From positions 1 through 23,069 of the forward strand of contig CADCLH010000004.1 of NCBI GenBank assembly GCA_902802215.1: 23,069 bases of DNA. Reading direction: 5' to 3'. Below are positions 1 through 8,394 of the stretch, piece after piece. This DNA is from Oscillospiraceae bacterium (lineage in GTDB: Bacteria > Bacillota > Clostridia > Oscillospirales > Oscillospiraceae). The translations under genes were made by a program, and so were the position numbers. The notes under the pieces are model-generated. The model was not told where the DNA came from and did not search any database. It saw only the letters and a list, made by a program, of their open reading frames with translations. How positions within the stretch are numbered: position 1 is the stretch's first letter; the number at the start of each line of letters is the position of its first letter.

Positions 1-89
1 GCGCCCTTGGCGACGCTCCGGTTTTCATGCCCTTTTTTCACCGTCTACCAATTCACACTTTTCTCATCTTGGGGCTTGACTTTTAATAG
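1..89. other. Non-coding flank left of hsdS
   Basis: Short stretch after the hsdS stop codon. I see no convincing gene and no hairpin terminator. A minus-strand ATG at 26-28 opens a frame running off the edge, but the purine-rich sequence before it is badly spaced, so I do not call a gene. The operon may continue to the left of the window. Confidence 0.4.
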
Positions 90-1529
90 TTAGTCTTTCA
101 TTAAGTTCAATCTCTCGCACAGCGGCAGTAATTCTTCCAGCCGGGCGACGATGCGCTTCTGCTCGGCCAGCGGCGGGAGGGGAACAAGATAGTTTTTCAA
201 AATTTCAAACGGCGGGATATTCTTTATTGCGGAACCCTTGCTATTCGCGCGTGCGCTCTGCTTCAAAACGACATCAAAGAAGGTTAAAAAATATGGAATA
301 TACATTGGCGCAAAAATCTGCATACGCATAAGCGCTTGGTTAATTATTCCCTGCTCAATACCATCCGGCAACACGTATGTTTCACCGATCGTTCCTGCGC
401 AGCTTACGATTACATCTCCGGGGTGAACCTCAAATCCCGACATTTTCGATTCAAAATAGTCCCGACGAATGTAGTATTCACCCAGCGAAGCATCTTTTTG
501 AATAGCGTTTTTCTGCTCATATACTTTTACTGAATTCGGACCTTTTGGCACAAACATGCTTTTTGTGAGGGCGCTGCCAAAGGGTCCCTTTTTGTAACTG
601 CCAAGTTCTCCAAACCGAACCCATGTCCAATTGCTGGGGATGTCAAATGGCCTTTCATCGTCTGTTATCGGATCAAACGGTTTCTCAGCTTTGATCTTCC
701 TGGCTTTGATGAGGGCCTGCTTCTCGGCCTGGATCTGTCGGAAGAGTTCTTCTCCGGTGCCTTCCTCTGGGCGCTGCTCTACCAGCTCGCCCTGAATGGC
801 CATCTGCAGGATGGACTTCTGCATATCGACCGGGAAGCGCTTGTTGAAGTCCTCCAGACGGCTCCATGCCTTTTCGTAGCGCTCGATCAGCGGCAACAGT
901 TCTTCGATCTTGGCAACAATGCGCTTCTGCTCGGCCAGCGGCGGGAGAGCAACAGTATAGTTCTGAACATTTCCCAGCCTTATATATGGGATTGCTGTTC
1001 CGAAGACCATCCCCCTGTTATACTGCACCCAATTACATTGCAAATGGTGGAACAAATAGATCAAATAGGTATTCTCTATATACGGTTGAAGTACATACGT
1101 CCGCTGGTAAGCCTCGAACTGGCCCCAGTAGTATGATATATTGCCGATATCGCCATTGCCGGCTAAAAGAATTGATTCACCAGAGAAGGAAAATGAGGAA
1201 CACTTGATGGGATCTTTTGCACAAGTGAAAAAGAAGTACTCTCCATCAGGAGTTCCAAAATTTGCGTCGCGTTTTCCTGTTACTATAGAGCACAGTTCTG
1301 AAAGGCGTACCCACTTCCAGCTCTCCGGAATCTCAAAAGGGATTTCGTCCTCTGTGATCTCCGGCAAGGGCTTTTCTTTTTTGATTTTCCCGTCTTTGAT
1401 CAGCGCCAGCTTCTCGATCTGGATCTGCTTGTACAGCTCCTCCGCCGTGCCCTCTTCCTGGCGCTGTTCCACCAGCTTCCCCTGGATGGCAAGCTGCAGG
1501 ATGCTGTTTTTCAGTTCCTGGGGCGTCAT
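90..1529 (-). CDS. hsdS: Type I restriction-modification specificity subunit HsdS
   Basis: Specificity subunit that recognises the bipartite DNA target and bridges HsdM and HsdR. At 479 aa it has the usual length of a full two-domain HsdS. Two target-recognition domains (about residues 70-195 and 300-455) are each followed by the conserved PPLAEQKRIVA motif (196-206 and near the C-terminus). Residues 8-40 and 238-270 are near-copies (KSILQ-AIQG-LVEQR type), giving the pseudo-twofold layout of the family. It starts with an ATGA overlap on hsdM behind a GGGAGGAG ribosome site, so it is translationally coupled. The recognition-domain DNA looks AT-richer than the conserved linkers, as expected for exchanged domains. 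The target sequence cannot be read from this. Confidence 0.95.
   Translation of the reverse strand: MTPQELKNSILQLAIQGKLVEQRQEEGTAEELYKQIQIEKLALIKDGKIKKEKPLPEITEDEIPFEIPESWKWVRLSELCSIVTGKRDANFGTPDGEYFFFTCAKDPIKCSSFSFSGESILLAGNGDIGNISYYWGQFEAYQRTYVLQPYIENTYLIYLFHHLQCNWVQYNRGMVFGTAIPYIRLGNVQNYTVALPPLAEQKRIVAKIEELLPLIERYEKAWSRLEDFNKRFPVDMQKSILQMAIQGELVEQRPEEGTGEELFRQIQAEKQALIKARKIKAEKPFDPITDDERPFDIPSNWTWVRFGELGSYKKGPFGSALTKSMFVPKGPNSVKVYEQKNAIQKDASLGEYYIRRDYFESKMSGFEVHPGDVIVSCAGTIGETYVLPDGIEQGIINQALMRMQIFAPMYIPYFLTFFDVVLKQSARANSKGSAIKNIPPFEILKNYLVPLPPLAEQKRIVARLEELLPLCERLNLMKD
151..179. repeat. 29-bp direct repeat copy 1 inside hsdS
   Basis: A 29-bp stretch encoding the PPLAEQKRI linker after the second recognition domain. 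It is identical to positions 919-947, the linker after the first domain. Recombination between the copies would remove or swap a recognition domain. Confidence 0.85.
919..947. repeat. 29-bp direct repeat copy 2 inside hsdS
   Basis: Identical in sequence and orientation to 151-179, 768 bp away. It encodes the same linker motif after the first recognition domain of HsdS. Confidence 0.85.
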
Positions 1530-3043
1530 AGTTCTGCTCCTCCCAGCTTGGCGGTGATCTCGGCCAGCACCCGGTCGATCTCCGCGTTCAGGGAAGCCCG
1601 TTCCTCCTGATAGCGCTGGATCAGATCCATGGGGGCCAGGATCTCCTCTTCCTCATGGGGGAAGCCGCACTGATCCAGATTGTAGCCCAGGTCATCGGAG
1701 AGCTCTTCCACGGAATAACACCGGGCCTTGTCGAAGCCGTCCACGTTCAGGGGCTGCCGGTCGTTCCACCAGGCCACCACCGGGTCGAAGTGCTCCAGCT
1801 TCATGGGCTTGGTCTTGGAGAAATGCTTGTAGCCCTCGGGCATGTCCAGACGGTAAAACCAGGTTTCCTCCGTGGGGCCGGTGCGGTCAAAGAACAGAAT
1901 GTTCGTAGTGATGGAGGTATAGGGGGAGAAGACGCTGCCGGGCATGCGGACGATCGTATGCAGATTGAACTCCGACAGCAGCTTTTTCTTGATGTTGATC
2001 TTGGCGTTGTCGGTGCCGAACAGAAAGCCGTCGGGCAGGACCACCGCCGCGCGCCCGCCTTCTTTCAGGCGGTACATGATGACGGACATGAAAAGGTCGG
2101 CGGTCTCGGAGCTGGCAAGGTCGGAGGGAAAATGATTCTTGACCTCGGCCTTTTCGCTGCCGCCGTAGGGGGGATTCATCAGGATGACGTCGAACTGGTC
2201 GTCCTCGGTGTAGTCCAGCACATCCTTCAAAAGCGAGTTGTCGTGATATACCCGCGGCACGTCCAGCCCGTGCAGAAGAAGATTGGTGATGCAGAGCATA
2301 TAGGGAAACTGCTTCTTCTCGATACCGTAGATGGAGTTTGCGTACTTCTCCGCATCCGCCGTGCTTTTGATCTGCTTTTGCAGCTCCTTGAGCCAGCTGG
2401 TAATGAAGCCGCCGGTGCCGCAGGCAAAGTCCGCCATCGTCTCGCCGATCCGGGGATGGATATGCTGGGCCATGAACTCCGTCACGGCGCGGGGCGTGTA
2501 AAACTCGCCTGCGGAGCCCGCGCTCTGCAGCTCCTTGAGGATAGTCTCGTAGATCTCCCCGAAGGCGTGGCTCTCCTCATAGTCGCCGAGGTCGAGCTCG
2601 TCGATGATGTTGACGACCTGCCGCAGCAGCACGCCGTCCTTCATGTACTGGTTGGCGTCGGCGAAGGTGCTCTGCACGATGGCCTTTTTGATGGGCGTCT
2701 CCGCCGTGACTGTTACGCCGTGGATCAGGATATTGCCGCTGCCGTCGGTGATGTCTTTCCCTTTGAGCACAGGGAACAGGGTGTTGTTGACGAAGTTCAG
2801 CAGCGCGTCGCCGGTCAGGCCCTTGCCGGTTTCATCGTGCGCCCAGTTTCTCCAGCGGCAGGGCTCCGGAATGATGGAGACATAGTCATCCTCCGAAAAC
2901 TCCCAGTCCAGCTCTTTGGCGTCATAGACTTTCAGGAACAACAGCCACGCGATCTGCTCGATGCGCTGCGCGTCGCCGTTGATGCCCGCGTCGTTGCGCA
3001 TGATATCCCGCAGACGTTTGACGAAGCTCGACAGGTTGCTCAT
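1526..3043 (-). CDS. hsdM: Type I restriction-modification DNA methyltransferase HsdM
   Basis: N6-adenine DNA methyltransferase subunit that modifies host sites using S-adenosylmethionine. At 505 aa it is normal for the family. An N-terminal helical HsdM_N region is followed by GEFYTPR (179-185), the SAM-binding motif DFACGTGGF (205-213) and the catalytic NPPYG (290-294). All key residues are present, so it should be active. Its ATG overlaps the stop of the upstream DUF262 gene (ATGA) behind a GGGAGG ribosome site, and its own stop overlaps hsdS. The order (endonuclease first, then DUF262 protein, M, S) puts all four proteins on one transcript. Confidence 0.97.
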   Translation of the reverse strand: MSNLSSFVKRLRDIMRNDAGINGDAQRIEQIAWLLFLKVYDAKELDWEFSEDDYVSIIPEPCRWRNWAHDETGKGLTGDALLNFVNNTLFPVLKGKDITDGSGNILIHGVTVTAETPIKKAIVQSTFADANQYMKDGVLLRQVVNIIDELDLGDYEESHAFGEIYETILKELQSAGSAGEFYTPRAVTEFMAQHIHPRIGETMADFACGTGGFITSWLKELQKQIKSTADAEKYANSIYGIEKKQFPYMLCITNLLLHGLDVPRVYHDNSLLKDVLDYTEDDQFDVILMNPPYGGSEKAEVKNHFPSDLASSETADLFMSVIMYRLKEGGRAAVVLPDGFLFGTDNAKINIKKKLLSEFNLHTIVRMPGSVFSPYTSITTNILFFDRTGPTEETWFYRLDMPEGYKHFSKTKPMKLEHFDPVVAWWNDRQPLNVDGFDKARCYSVEELSDDLGYNLDQCGFPHEEEEILAPMDLIQRYQEERASLNAEIDRVLAEITAKLGGAEL

Positions 3044-5598
3044 CTGCTACCTCCCTGCATGCTCCACTGCCGCAGGATCGGAACAAAGACGTCATAGAAT
3101 CTCTTGCTCCAATATGCATGGAACTTGGCCATCTGCGTCCAGTCCTCTTCCCGCTCGATGCTGACATTTTCGAGTCGATAGGTGATCGTGGAAGCTCGCC
3201 TGTCTTCATAGCGATACCAGTTCAGAGAAACACCCATTTCCGCTTCGATATCCGTGCGGCGCTGATACAGGTAATCGAAGATCTCCTTGTTCTCCTCCTT
3301 GTTGCCGCGGTCAATATAGAGTTCGACGCGGGAGTGGTCGAAGTTCGCCACACAGCCGATCGTGATACCGCGGATGCCCACCGTACCAGAGACCCAATTC
3401 ATTTTGGAGGTAGTGACATTGGAGAAGCTGCCCTCAGGGCCGTGGGCCTCGTGGATATTTGACAGGGCTTTCTTCCAATAGCGGCGGCGAAGCTCAAAGC
3501 GTGTGCCGGCCTCATCCGCGCGGGCATTTGCCACTTCATCCTTCAGGAAAAATACCAGATCCTCAGGATTGGCATCATAGGCCTTGAAGAACTTGCGCAA
3601 TAGGGAGATTTTTGTGCTGGTGCTGGTGTTTCGCTCCAGATAGATGCCCGGCTCGATCTCCAGTGCCGCGCGCAGCTCTGCGGGATTGTCGCTGACATAT
3701 GCGTTCAGCTCGTCATCGGGATCGTGAGAATGCGCCAGCTTCATCAAAACGGACTTGTCCTCCGCGTGCAGGATTTTGAGCAGCTGCTCCATCATGATGA
3801 TCCAGCTGCTGACCGGCTGCTCGGTATTCTTATACGAGAAGCGGATGATCTCACGCCCGCTCAGATCGACGTCGTCTTCCAGAGAATACGAATCCAGCTG
3901 TTTTTCCGCGGGTGTATAGGCGGTCACAGGCATTGCCCAAATCTGAATGGCCCGCTGCATCATCATATCCGAGCGGGTCTCCAGCTCCGAGAGCGTCCAT
4001 TTGTCCTGTGCGGCGATCCAGGTATTCAGCCGCAGGCCGCTTTCCCGGAACCCTCTGGGCATATCGCGCTTTTCAGTAAAAGAGCTGTTGCTGTACTTGG
4101 AGTTGTATGCCGTCAGTGTCAGGTTGGCGAGGCGGTGAAGCCACGTCTCGTGGATCACCTCGTAATCCGGCCCCAGAGCATCAGCCCACACGGGCGTCAA
4201 ATGCTGCGGCATGATATGCTCGATGGAATAGGTGCCGTCGTCACAGTGAGAATAGATTTCCTTGTCTTCAATGATCCCGAAGTTTTCAAAGCGCTCCAGA
4301 ATGTAGATCTTGTTTTTGCTGTTCATCTGATAGATCTGACGGGCCGAAAACGCGGAAACAAACTCCTCATCACCGGGGAAGCGTCCGCGCTCCGTCTTGG
4401 ACAAAAGCGCATACTTGAACTTCTCCACATAGTTCCTGTCGCTGCCGTCATAGCGCACGATCTCCCGGTGCAGCATGAGGAAGATCTTGTTCAGCGCGTT
4501 CGTCGGCAGATCACAGATACTTCTGCGGAACAGGTAGTTTTCTGTGAACAGGAAAATCTCCCGCACATCGGCGAGCGTGAGGACGCCGTTTTTGTACAGG
4601 CGAAAGACCTCGAGAAAGAAGGGCCGCGTGATCGTGGTCTCCAGACGGTTGAGCCTGTATATGCAGGCGTTGAGCGCCTTATCTTCCGTGCGGCCTTTCA
4701 GCAGGATCTCGTAGGATTTTGCATAGTCCAGCAGATCTTTCAGCAAGGGCTCGGTATCGACCTGGGCCTCTTCCACATAAGCTTTGAAGGTCACATAGAT
4801 CTTGCTCATCGGGGGGATTGCCTGCTGTTTGACGCTGAGATAGTCCCGGACAAAGAGGCTCACATCGTAATTGGTGCAGAGCTCGATCTTGTTCCAGTAG
4901 CTTTCGTAATAAGTGTTCTGCTGTTTGGTGGGCAGACCCATCAGGATATAGTTGCGGATCTTGTCGCCCTCGCTCAGCGCAAGGCCGGTGGAGTTGAGGC
5001 TCTCAAAGATCAACTGCGGGTTATCATCTTTTTCCAGCCTGATATTGATGATCTCAAGCCTGGTGATGGCGGTATAAAGCTGATCGATCGTGATTTCTTC
5101 TTTTTGTATCCGCGTGTAGAAATACTCATAGTTGATCGTCAGGTTGGAGTCCCGAATATGATCCTCCGATTCTTTGAAGAGGAGATCAAAGGCTTTGCAG
5201 TCGTTCTTCACCGGCTTCAACTTGATCCGGGTCTCATCCTCCTGCCATTCGTCGATCAGATAAGTTTTATAGATCTTGTCCGCCAGATTGCCCTGCGCCG
5301 GTGTAACGATCCCCGCTTTCATCAGGTTTACCATCGCGAGCATCAGAAGCGAGATCGTCGTGAGACGCTGCTGGCCGTCGATGATCAGGTATTCGTTGAA
5401 CTCGCCGTCACTGTGTACCGAGACGAGACTCCCAAAGAAATGACTGCTCCTGTTTTTGCGGATCACGGCGATCAGATCATCGTAAAGCTGCTTGCAGTTT
5501 TCAATGCGCCAGTCGTAATTGCGCTGATACACAGGGATGATGAATCGCTTGTCCGAGCCCTGCATATAGGAGACCAGCTTCGCTTCGGTCCCTTTCAT
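3040..5598 (-). CDS. DUF262 / DUF1524-like HNH protein (GmrSD-type) with C-terminal DUF4268-like region
   Basis: 852-aa protein between hsdR and hsdM. The N-terminus is a DUF262 domain: IPVYQRNYDW at 21-30 and the hallmark DGQQR at 74-78, the ParB/Srx-like NTP-binding motif. Around residues 455-510 is an HNH-like DUF1524 region with EHIMPQ followed by RLANLTL and an N-rich segment. The last 160 residues resemble DUF4268, often seen next to restriction enzymes. DUF262 plus DUF1524 is the layout of GmrSD, a nucleotide-dependent type IV enzyme cutting modified DNA; the same fold is used by BrxU and SspE. Here it lies 3 bp after hsdR and overlaps hsdM by 4 bp, so it is probably co-produced with the type I system. 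Whether it cuts modified phage DNA or acts as an accessory of the complex is inference. Confidence 0.9.
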   Translation of the reverse strand: MKGTEAKLVSYMQGSDKRFIIPVYQRNYDWRIENCKQLYDDLIAVIRKNRSSHFFGSLVSVHSDGEFNEYLIIDGQQRLTTISLLMLAMVNLMKAGIVTPAQGNLADKIYKTYLIDEWQEDETRIKLKPVKNDCKAFDLLFKESEDHIRDSNLTINYEYFYTRIQKEEITIDQLYTAITRLEIINIRLEKDDNPQLIFESLNSTGLALSEGDKIRNYILMGLPTKQQNTYYESYWNKIELCTNYDVSLFVRDYLSVKQQAIPPMSKIYVTFKAYVEEAQVDTEPLLKDLLDYAKSYEILLKGRTEDKALNACIYRLNRLETTITRPFFLEVFRLYKNGVLTLADVREIFLFTENYLFRRSICDLPTNALNKIFLMLHREIVRYDGSDRNYVEKFKYALLSKTERGRFPGDEEFVSAFSARQIYQMNSKNKIYILERFENFGIIEDKEIYSHCDDGTYSIEHIMPQHLTPVWADALGPDYEVIHETWLHRLANLTLTAYNSKYSNSSFTEKRDMPRGFRESGLRLNTWIAAQDKWTLSELETRSDMMMQRAIQIWAMPVTAYTPAEKQLDSYSLEDDVDLSGREIIRFSYKNTEQPVSSWIIMMEQLLKILHAEDKSVLMKLAHSHDPDDELNAYVSDNPAELRAALEIEPGIYLERNTSTSTKISLLRKFFKAYDANPEDLVFFLKDEVANARADEAGTRFELRRRYWKKALSNIHEAHGPEGSFSNVTTSKMNWVSGTVGIRGITIGCVANFDHSRVELYIDRGNKEENKEIFDYLYQRRTDIEAEMGVSLNWYRYEDRRASTITYRLENVSIEREEDWTQMAKFHAYWSKRFYDVFVPILRQWSMQGGSR

Positions 5599-5601
5599 TT
5601 C

Positions 5602-7938
5602 TTACACCGCCTCGTCTGTATAAATCAGTCTCTCCAACTCATGCACGGCTTTCCGATAGCCGTCTCTCCCACCGAAATATCCGGCAATCTTTGCGGGCTT
5701 GCCGAACTTGAGGAAGGGATCGAGCTGCAGGATCTCGGTCTTCTCGATCTCATAGATGCCGATGTTCATGTACTTGTCCAGCAGCGCCTCCAGCACCTGA
5801 CGCGCCCCGCCGCTGTATTTGCTCAGGAAGTCGCGCTTTTTCACATTGTTCGCGCGCTCGCGGCGGGTCAGCGGCTTCTTGTCGTAGGCTACGTGGCAGA
5901 TGAAGTCGAAGTCGTCCACGTCGCTCATGCCCTGATCGGCCTTCATAAGCTCCAGATCAATGCCCTGCTGGCGCAGCAGGTCGCGGATCGCGGACTTCTT
6001 GTCCTCCGCCGACCACTGTCGGACGAAATTCTCCAACGAGGCGTAGCGGCCGAGGATGTTCGATTTCGTATAGTCCGTAATGCTCTCCTGCCGCAGCAGC
6101 CTGCCGCCGGCGTCGTAGACTGACACCAGCTTGTGGGTGATCTCCACGCGGCAGCCGTCCTTGTCCACATAGGGCTTCGGCGTTGTCGGACCCTGCGGCG
6201 TGTCCGGCCCGGGGCCGGGAGGCATGTCTCCGCCGCCATCCTTCGGCTTCGGCGGATAATTCGGGTCGATCTCGATCGGGCCGTCCCAATCTGGGTCGGC
6301 AAAGAGCCGCGTCACATTGCGGAAGTCCATGACCACGAAGCTCAGCTTGCCCTCCTTCTCCCGCAGGCGGGTGCCGCGGCCGATGATCTGCTTGAACTCC
6401 GTCATGGAGCCGATCATCTCGTCGAGGACGATGAGCTTTGTCATCTTGCAGTCCGCGCCGGTGGACAGCAGCTTGGAGGTCGTGGCGATCACCGGGTATT
6501 TGGCGGAGACGGAGATGAAATAATCCAGCTTGGCCTTGCCGTACTCGTCGCTGCCGGTGATGCGCACGACGTAGTCCGGATTCTTCTTTACCATATCGGA
6601 GTTGAGGTTGACGAGCGCCTGCCGCATACGCTCCGCCGCATCCTCGGTGGCGCAGAAGACAATGGTTTTCGCCATGCGGTCGGTGGCTTTCAAATAGGCC
6701 GTGATCTCCCGCGCGACCTGCTCGATCCGGTCGGCAAGGATGATGCTGTAATCGTAATCGCTGTTGTTGTAAACGCGGTCCGGGATCGGGTTGCCGTAGT
6801 AATCCAGCTGCCCCTTGCGGGGGCGCCAGCCGTCGCTGATGCTGGTCTGGATGTTGATGACTTTGAAGGGCGCGAGGAAGCCGTCCTCGATGCCCTCTTT
6901 CAGACTGTATGTGTAAATGGGATCGCCGAAGTATGTGATGTTGGAGACGTACTTCGTCTCCTTCGGCGTGGCAGTCATACCGATCTGCGTCGCGGAGCTG
7001 AAGTATTCCAGGATCCTGCGCCAGCGGCTGTCGTCCTTGGCCGAACCGCGGTGGCACTCGTCCACGATGATGAGGTCGAAGAAATCGGGCGCGAACAGCT
7101 CGCTGAAATGCTCCTGATCGTCGTCACCCACGAGCTGCTGATATAGAGAGAAGTACACCTGATGAGACGTGATGGTGCTACGGTCATCCCTGGCGACGTT
7201 AATCTTGTGGGTGACCTTCTCCAGCGGGGCAAAGTCCTGCTGGATAGATTGATCCACCAGAATGTTCCGGTCTGCCAGATAGAGGATCTTCTGCTTCGTG
7301 CCGCTCTGCAGGAGGCGGTAAACGATCTGAAAAGCTGTATATGTTTTGCCCGTGCCGGTGGCCATGACGAGGAGCAGACGATCCTGCCCGCGCGCGATGG
7401 CGTCCACGGTGCGGTTGATAGCGATGCGCTGATAGTAGCGCGGGGGATAGGTAGTCTGGCTGCTGTAATAAGGCTGACGACGGATTGCCTCCTGCGCAGG
7501 CGTGACGCCCGCTTCCTGGTTCAGCCGCGCGAGCAGTTCCGCCTCTGTCGGGAACTCGTCCATGCCGAACTCGCGCTCTGTGCCGGTGAGAAAATCGTGC
7601 TCTGCAAAGCCGTCCCCGTTGGAGCTGTATGCAAAAGGCAGATCAAGCATCTGCGCATAGGTCATGGCCTGCTGCAGACCCTGGGAGACGCAGTGATTGT
7701 TGTCCTTTGCCTCTACCACCGCGATGGGATTGTTGGCGCTGATGTAAAGGAGATAGTCCGCCTTCTTCGCAGGCTCACGGAAGGTGAGGTTTCCTCGCAG
7801 ATTCACCTTGCCGTCCGTCAGCTTGACAGCGGTCTCCATGGTGATCTTGTTCTTCCAGCCCTTGTCCTGAATCGCAGGCGTAATGAAATTGAGCTTGATG
7901 TCCTCTTCGGTCATCTGCTTTTTCGTCAGTATGTCCAT
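5602..7938 (-). CDS. hsdR: Type I restriction enzyme endonuclease/translocase subunit HsdR
   Basis: DNA-translocating endonuclease subunit, about 778 aa. An N-terminal HSDR_N nuclease holds ADYL (Asp61) and VEAK (Glu76, Lys78), the D...ExK active site. The SF2 helicase core has MATGTGKT (about residue 195) and DECH (about 293), then SMTEFKQIIGRGTRLR (motif VI). A low-complexity Pro/Gly linker near residue 575 leads into an EcoEI-type C-terminal domain. Start choice: the longest frame begins at 7959, but GGAGG (7946-7950) sits 7 nt before the ATG at 7938, so the shorter MDILTKK start is preferred. First gene of the operon; promoter at 8030-8058. Shorter than EcoKI-type HsdR, as expected for the EcoEI-like group. 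Confidence 0.95.
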   Translation of the reverse strand: MDILTKKQMTEEDIKLNFITPAIQDKGWKNKITMETAVKLTDGKVNLRGNLTFREPAKKADYLLYISANNPIAVVEAKDNNHCVSQGLQQAMTYAQMLDLPFAYSSNGDGFAEHDFLTGTEREFGMDEFPTEAELLARLNQEAGVTPAQEAIRRQPYYSSQTTYPPRYYQRIAINRTVDAIARGQDRLLLVMATGTGKTYTAFQIVYRLLQSGTKQKILYLADRNILVDQSIQQDFAPLEKVTHKINVARDDRSTITSHQVYFSLYQQLVGDDDQEHFSELFAPDFFDLIIVDECHRGSAKDDSRWRRILEYFSSATQIGMTATPKETKYVSNITYFGDPIYTYSLKEGIEDGFLAPFKVINIQTSISDGWRPRKGQLDYYGNPIPDRVYNNSDYDYSIILADRIEQVAREITAYLKATDRMAKTIVFCATEDAAERMRQALVNLNSDMVKKNPDYVVRITGSDEYGKAKLDYFISVSAKYPVIATTSKLLSTGADCKMTKLIVLDEMIGSMTEFKQIIGRGTRLREKEGKLSFVVMDFRNVTRLFADPDWDGPIEIDPNYPPKPKDGGGDMPPGPGPDTPQGPTTPKPYVDKDGCRVEITHKLVSVYDAGGRLLRQESITDYTKSNILGRYASLENFVRQWSAEDKKSAIRDLLRQQGIDLELMKADQGMSDVDDFDFICHVAYDKKPLTRRERANNVKKRDFLSKYSGGARQVLEALLDKYMNIGIYEIEKTEILQLDPFLKFGKPAKIAGYFGGRDGYRKAVHELERLIYTDEAV

Positions 7939-8029
7939 TCTTACGCCTCCATGTTTCAATCGAAATCAAACTCAGGGGCTGTTGCAGAGATTCATCTGTC
8001 GTAACTATTCGTATATGGGTATTTATATT

Positions 8030-8058
8030 ATTTTACCACATTTTTTGAATCAAGACAA
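8030..8058 (-). promoter_or_regulatory. Probable sigma-A promoter of the restriction operon
   Basis: On the minus strand TTGTCT (8053-8058), a 17-nt spacer and TAAAAT (8030-8035) form a good vegetative promoter. The leader to the hsdR start is about 85 nt. Strength and use are untested. Confidence 0.65.
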
Positions 8059-8118
8059 CAAAAACGCAGGCGTCTTTCACCTTTATCTTCTACATAAAGC
8101 GATGTTTCATCGCGCAGC

Positions 8119-8210
8119 TTTTGATCGAAGATCAAAATTCAAACCGGGGCTTGGGGCGGAGCCTCAACAAGGTTTTTGCAATGTGTGGGCACACTTGCCC
8201 TGCTTGCCAG
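8119..8210. other. Hairpin-rich intergenic segment, possible transfer origin or relic
   Basis: The gap between hsdR and the WYL gene (7939-8394) has no convincing gene. It contains an 8-bp perfect hairpin with a 3-nt loop (8119-8137), a GGCT/AGCC hairpin in a G-rich run around 8143-8163, and a hairpin GCAA-T-GTGTG / CACAC-TTGC (8178-8198) followed by a TTGCCCTGCTTGCC stretch. A short inverted repeat beside a conserved-looking single-stranded tract is the layout of many oriT sites, and the segment recalls intergenic DNA of clostridial mobile elements. This is pattern memory, not a database match; no relaxase gene is in the window. Confidence 0.3.
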
Positions 8211-8232
8211 ATCGAATTCCTCACTTTTCATT

Positions 8233-8266
8233 ATGGCACGAATGCGTCATCCGTGCCATCTTTTTG
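8233..8266 (+). terminator. Rho-independent terminator-like hairpin
   Basis: Perfect 8-bp stem ATGGCACG / CGTGCCAT with an 11-nt loop, followed by CTTTTTG. It would stop plus-strand transcription entering from the left. No plus-strand gene lies before it, so it may end a small RNA, block antisense transcripts, or be left from a lost gene. Confidence 0.6.
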
Positions 8267-8300
8267 TTCGCGCACATGGTCTCCTGTTAAAAATAATTGA

Positions 8301-8351
8301 CAGATGCAGGCGATTGTTACGCGATTTGCTTGAAAGGGAATGCTGCATCTG
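8301..8351. promoter_or_regulatory. 9-bp inverted repeat, candidate operator of the WYL regulator
   Basis: CAGATGCAG (8301-8309) and CTGCATCTG (8343-8351) are exact inverted copies with centres 42 bp apart, four helical turns. The right half fills the promoter spacer next to the -10, the left half lies just upstream of the -35. This suits autoregulation by a dimeric or tetrameric regulator. Confidence 0.55.
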
Positions 8352-8358
8352 ATACAAT
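8330..8358 (+). promoter_or_regulatory. Probable promoter of the WYL regulator gene
   Basis: TTGAAA (8330-8335), 17-nt spacer, TACAAT (8353-8358). Expected start near 8365 gives a 30-nt leader with an AGAGGAAG ribosome site before the ATG at 8395. Confidence 0.7.
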
Positions 8359-8394
8359 CTTTGTGAAAAACCAAGTCGCAAAGAGGAAGCAAAA

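Noticed and set aside
1655..3097. 480-aa plus-strand frame opposite hsdM
   Set aside because: Shadow of hsdM in GC-rich DNA; no ribosome site or family motifs.
3724..6123. 799-aa plus-strand frame opposite the DUF262 and hsdR genes
   Set aside because: Spans two real genes on the other strand and shows no domain.
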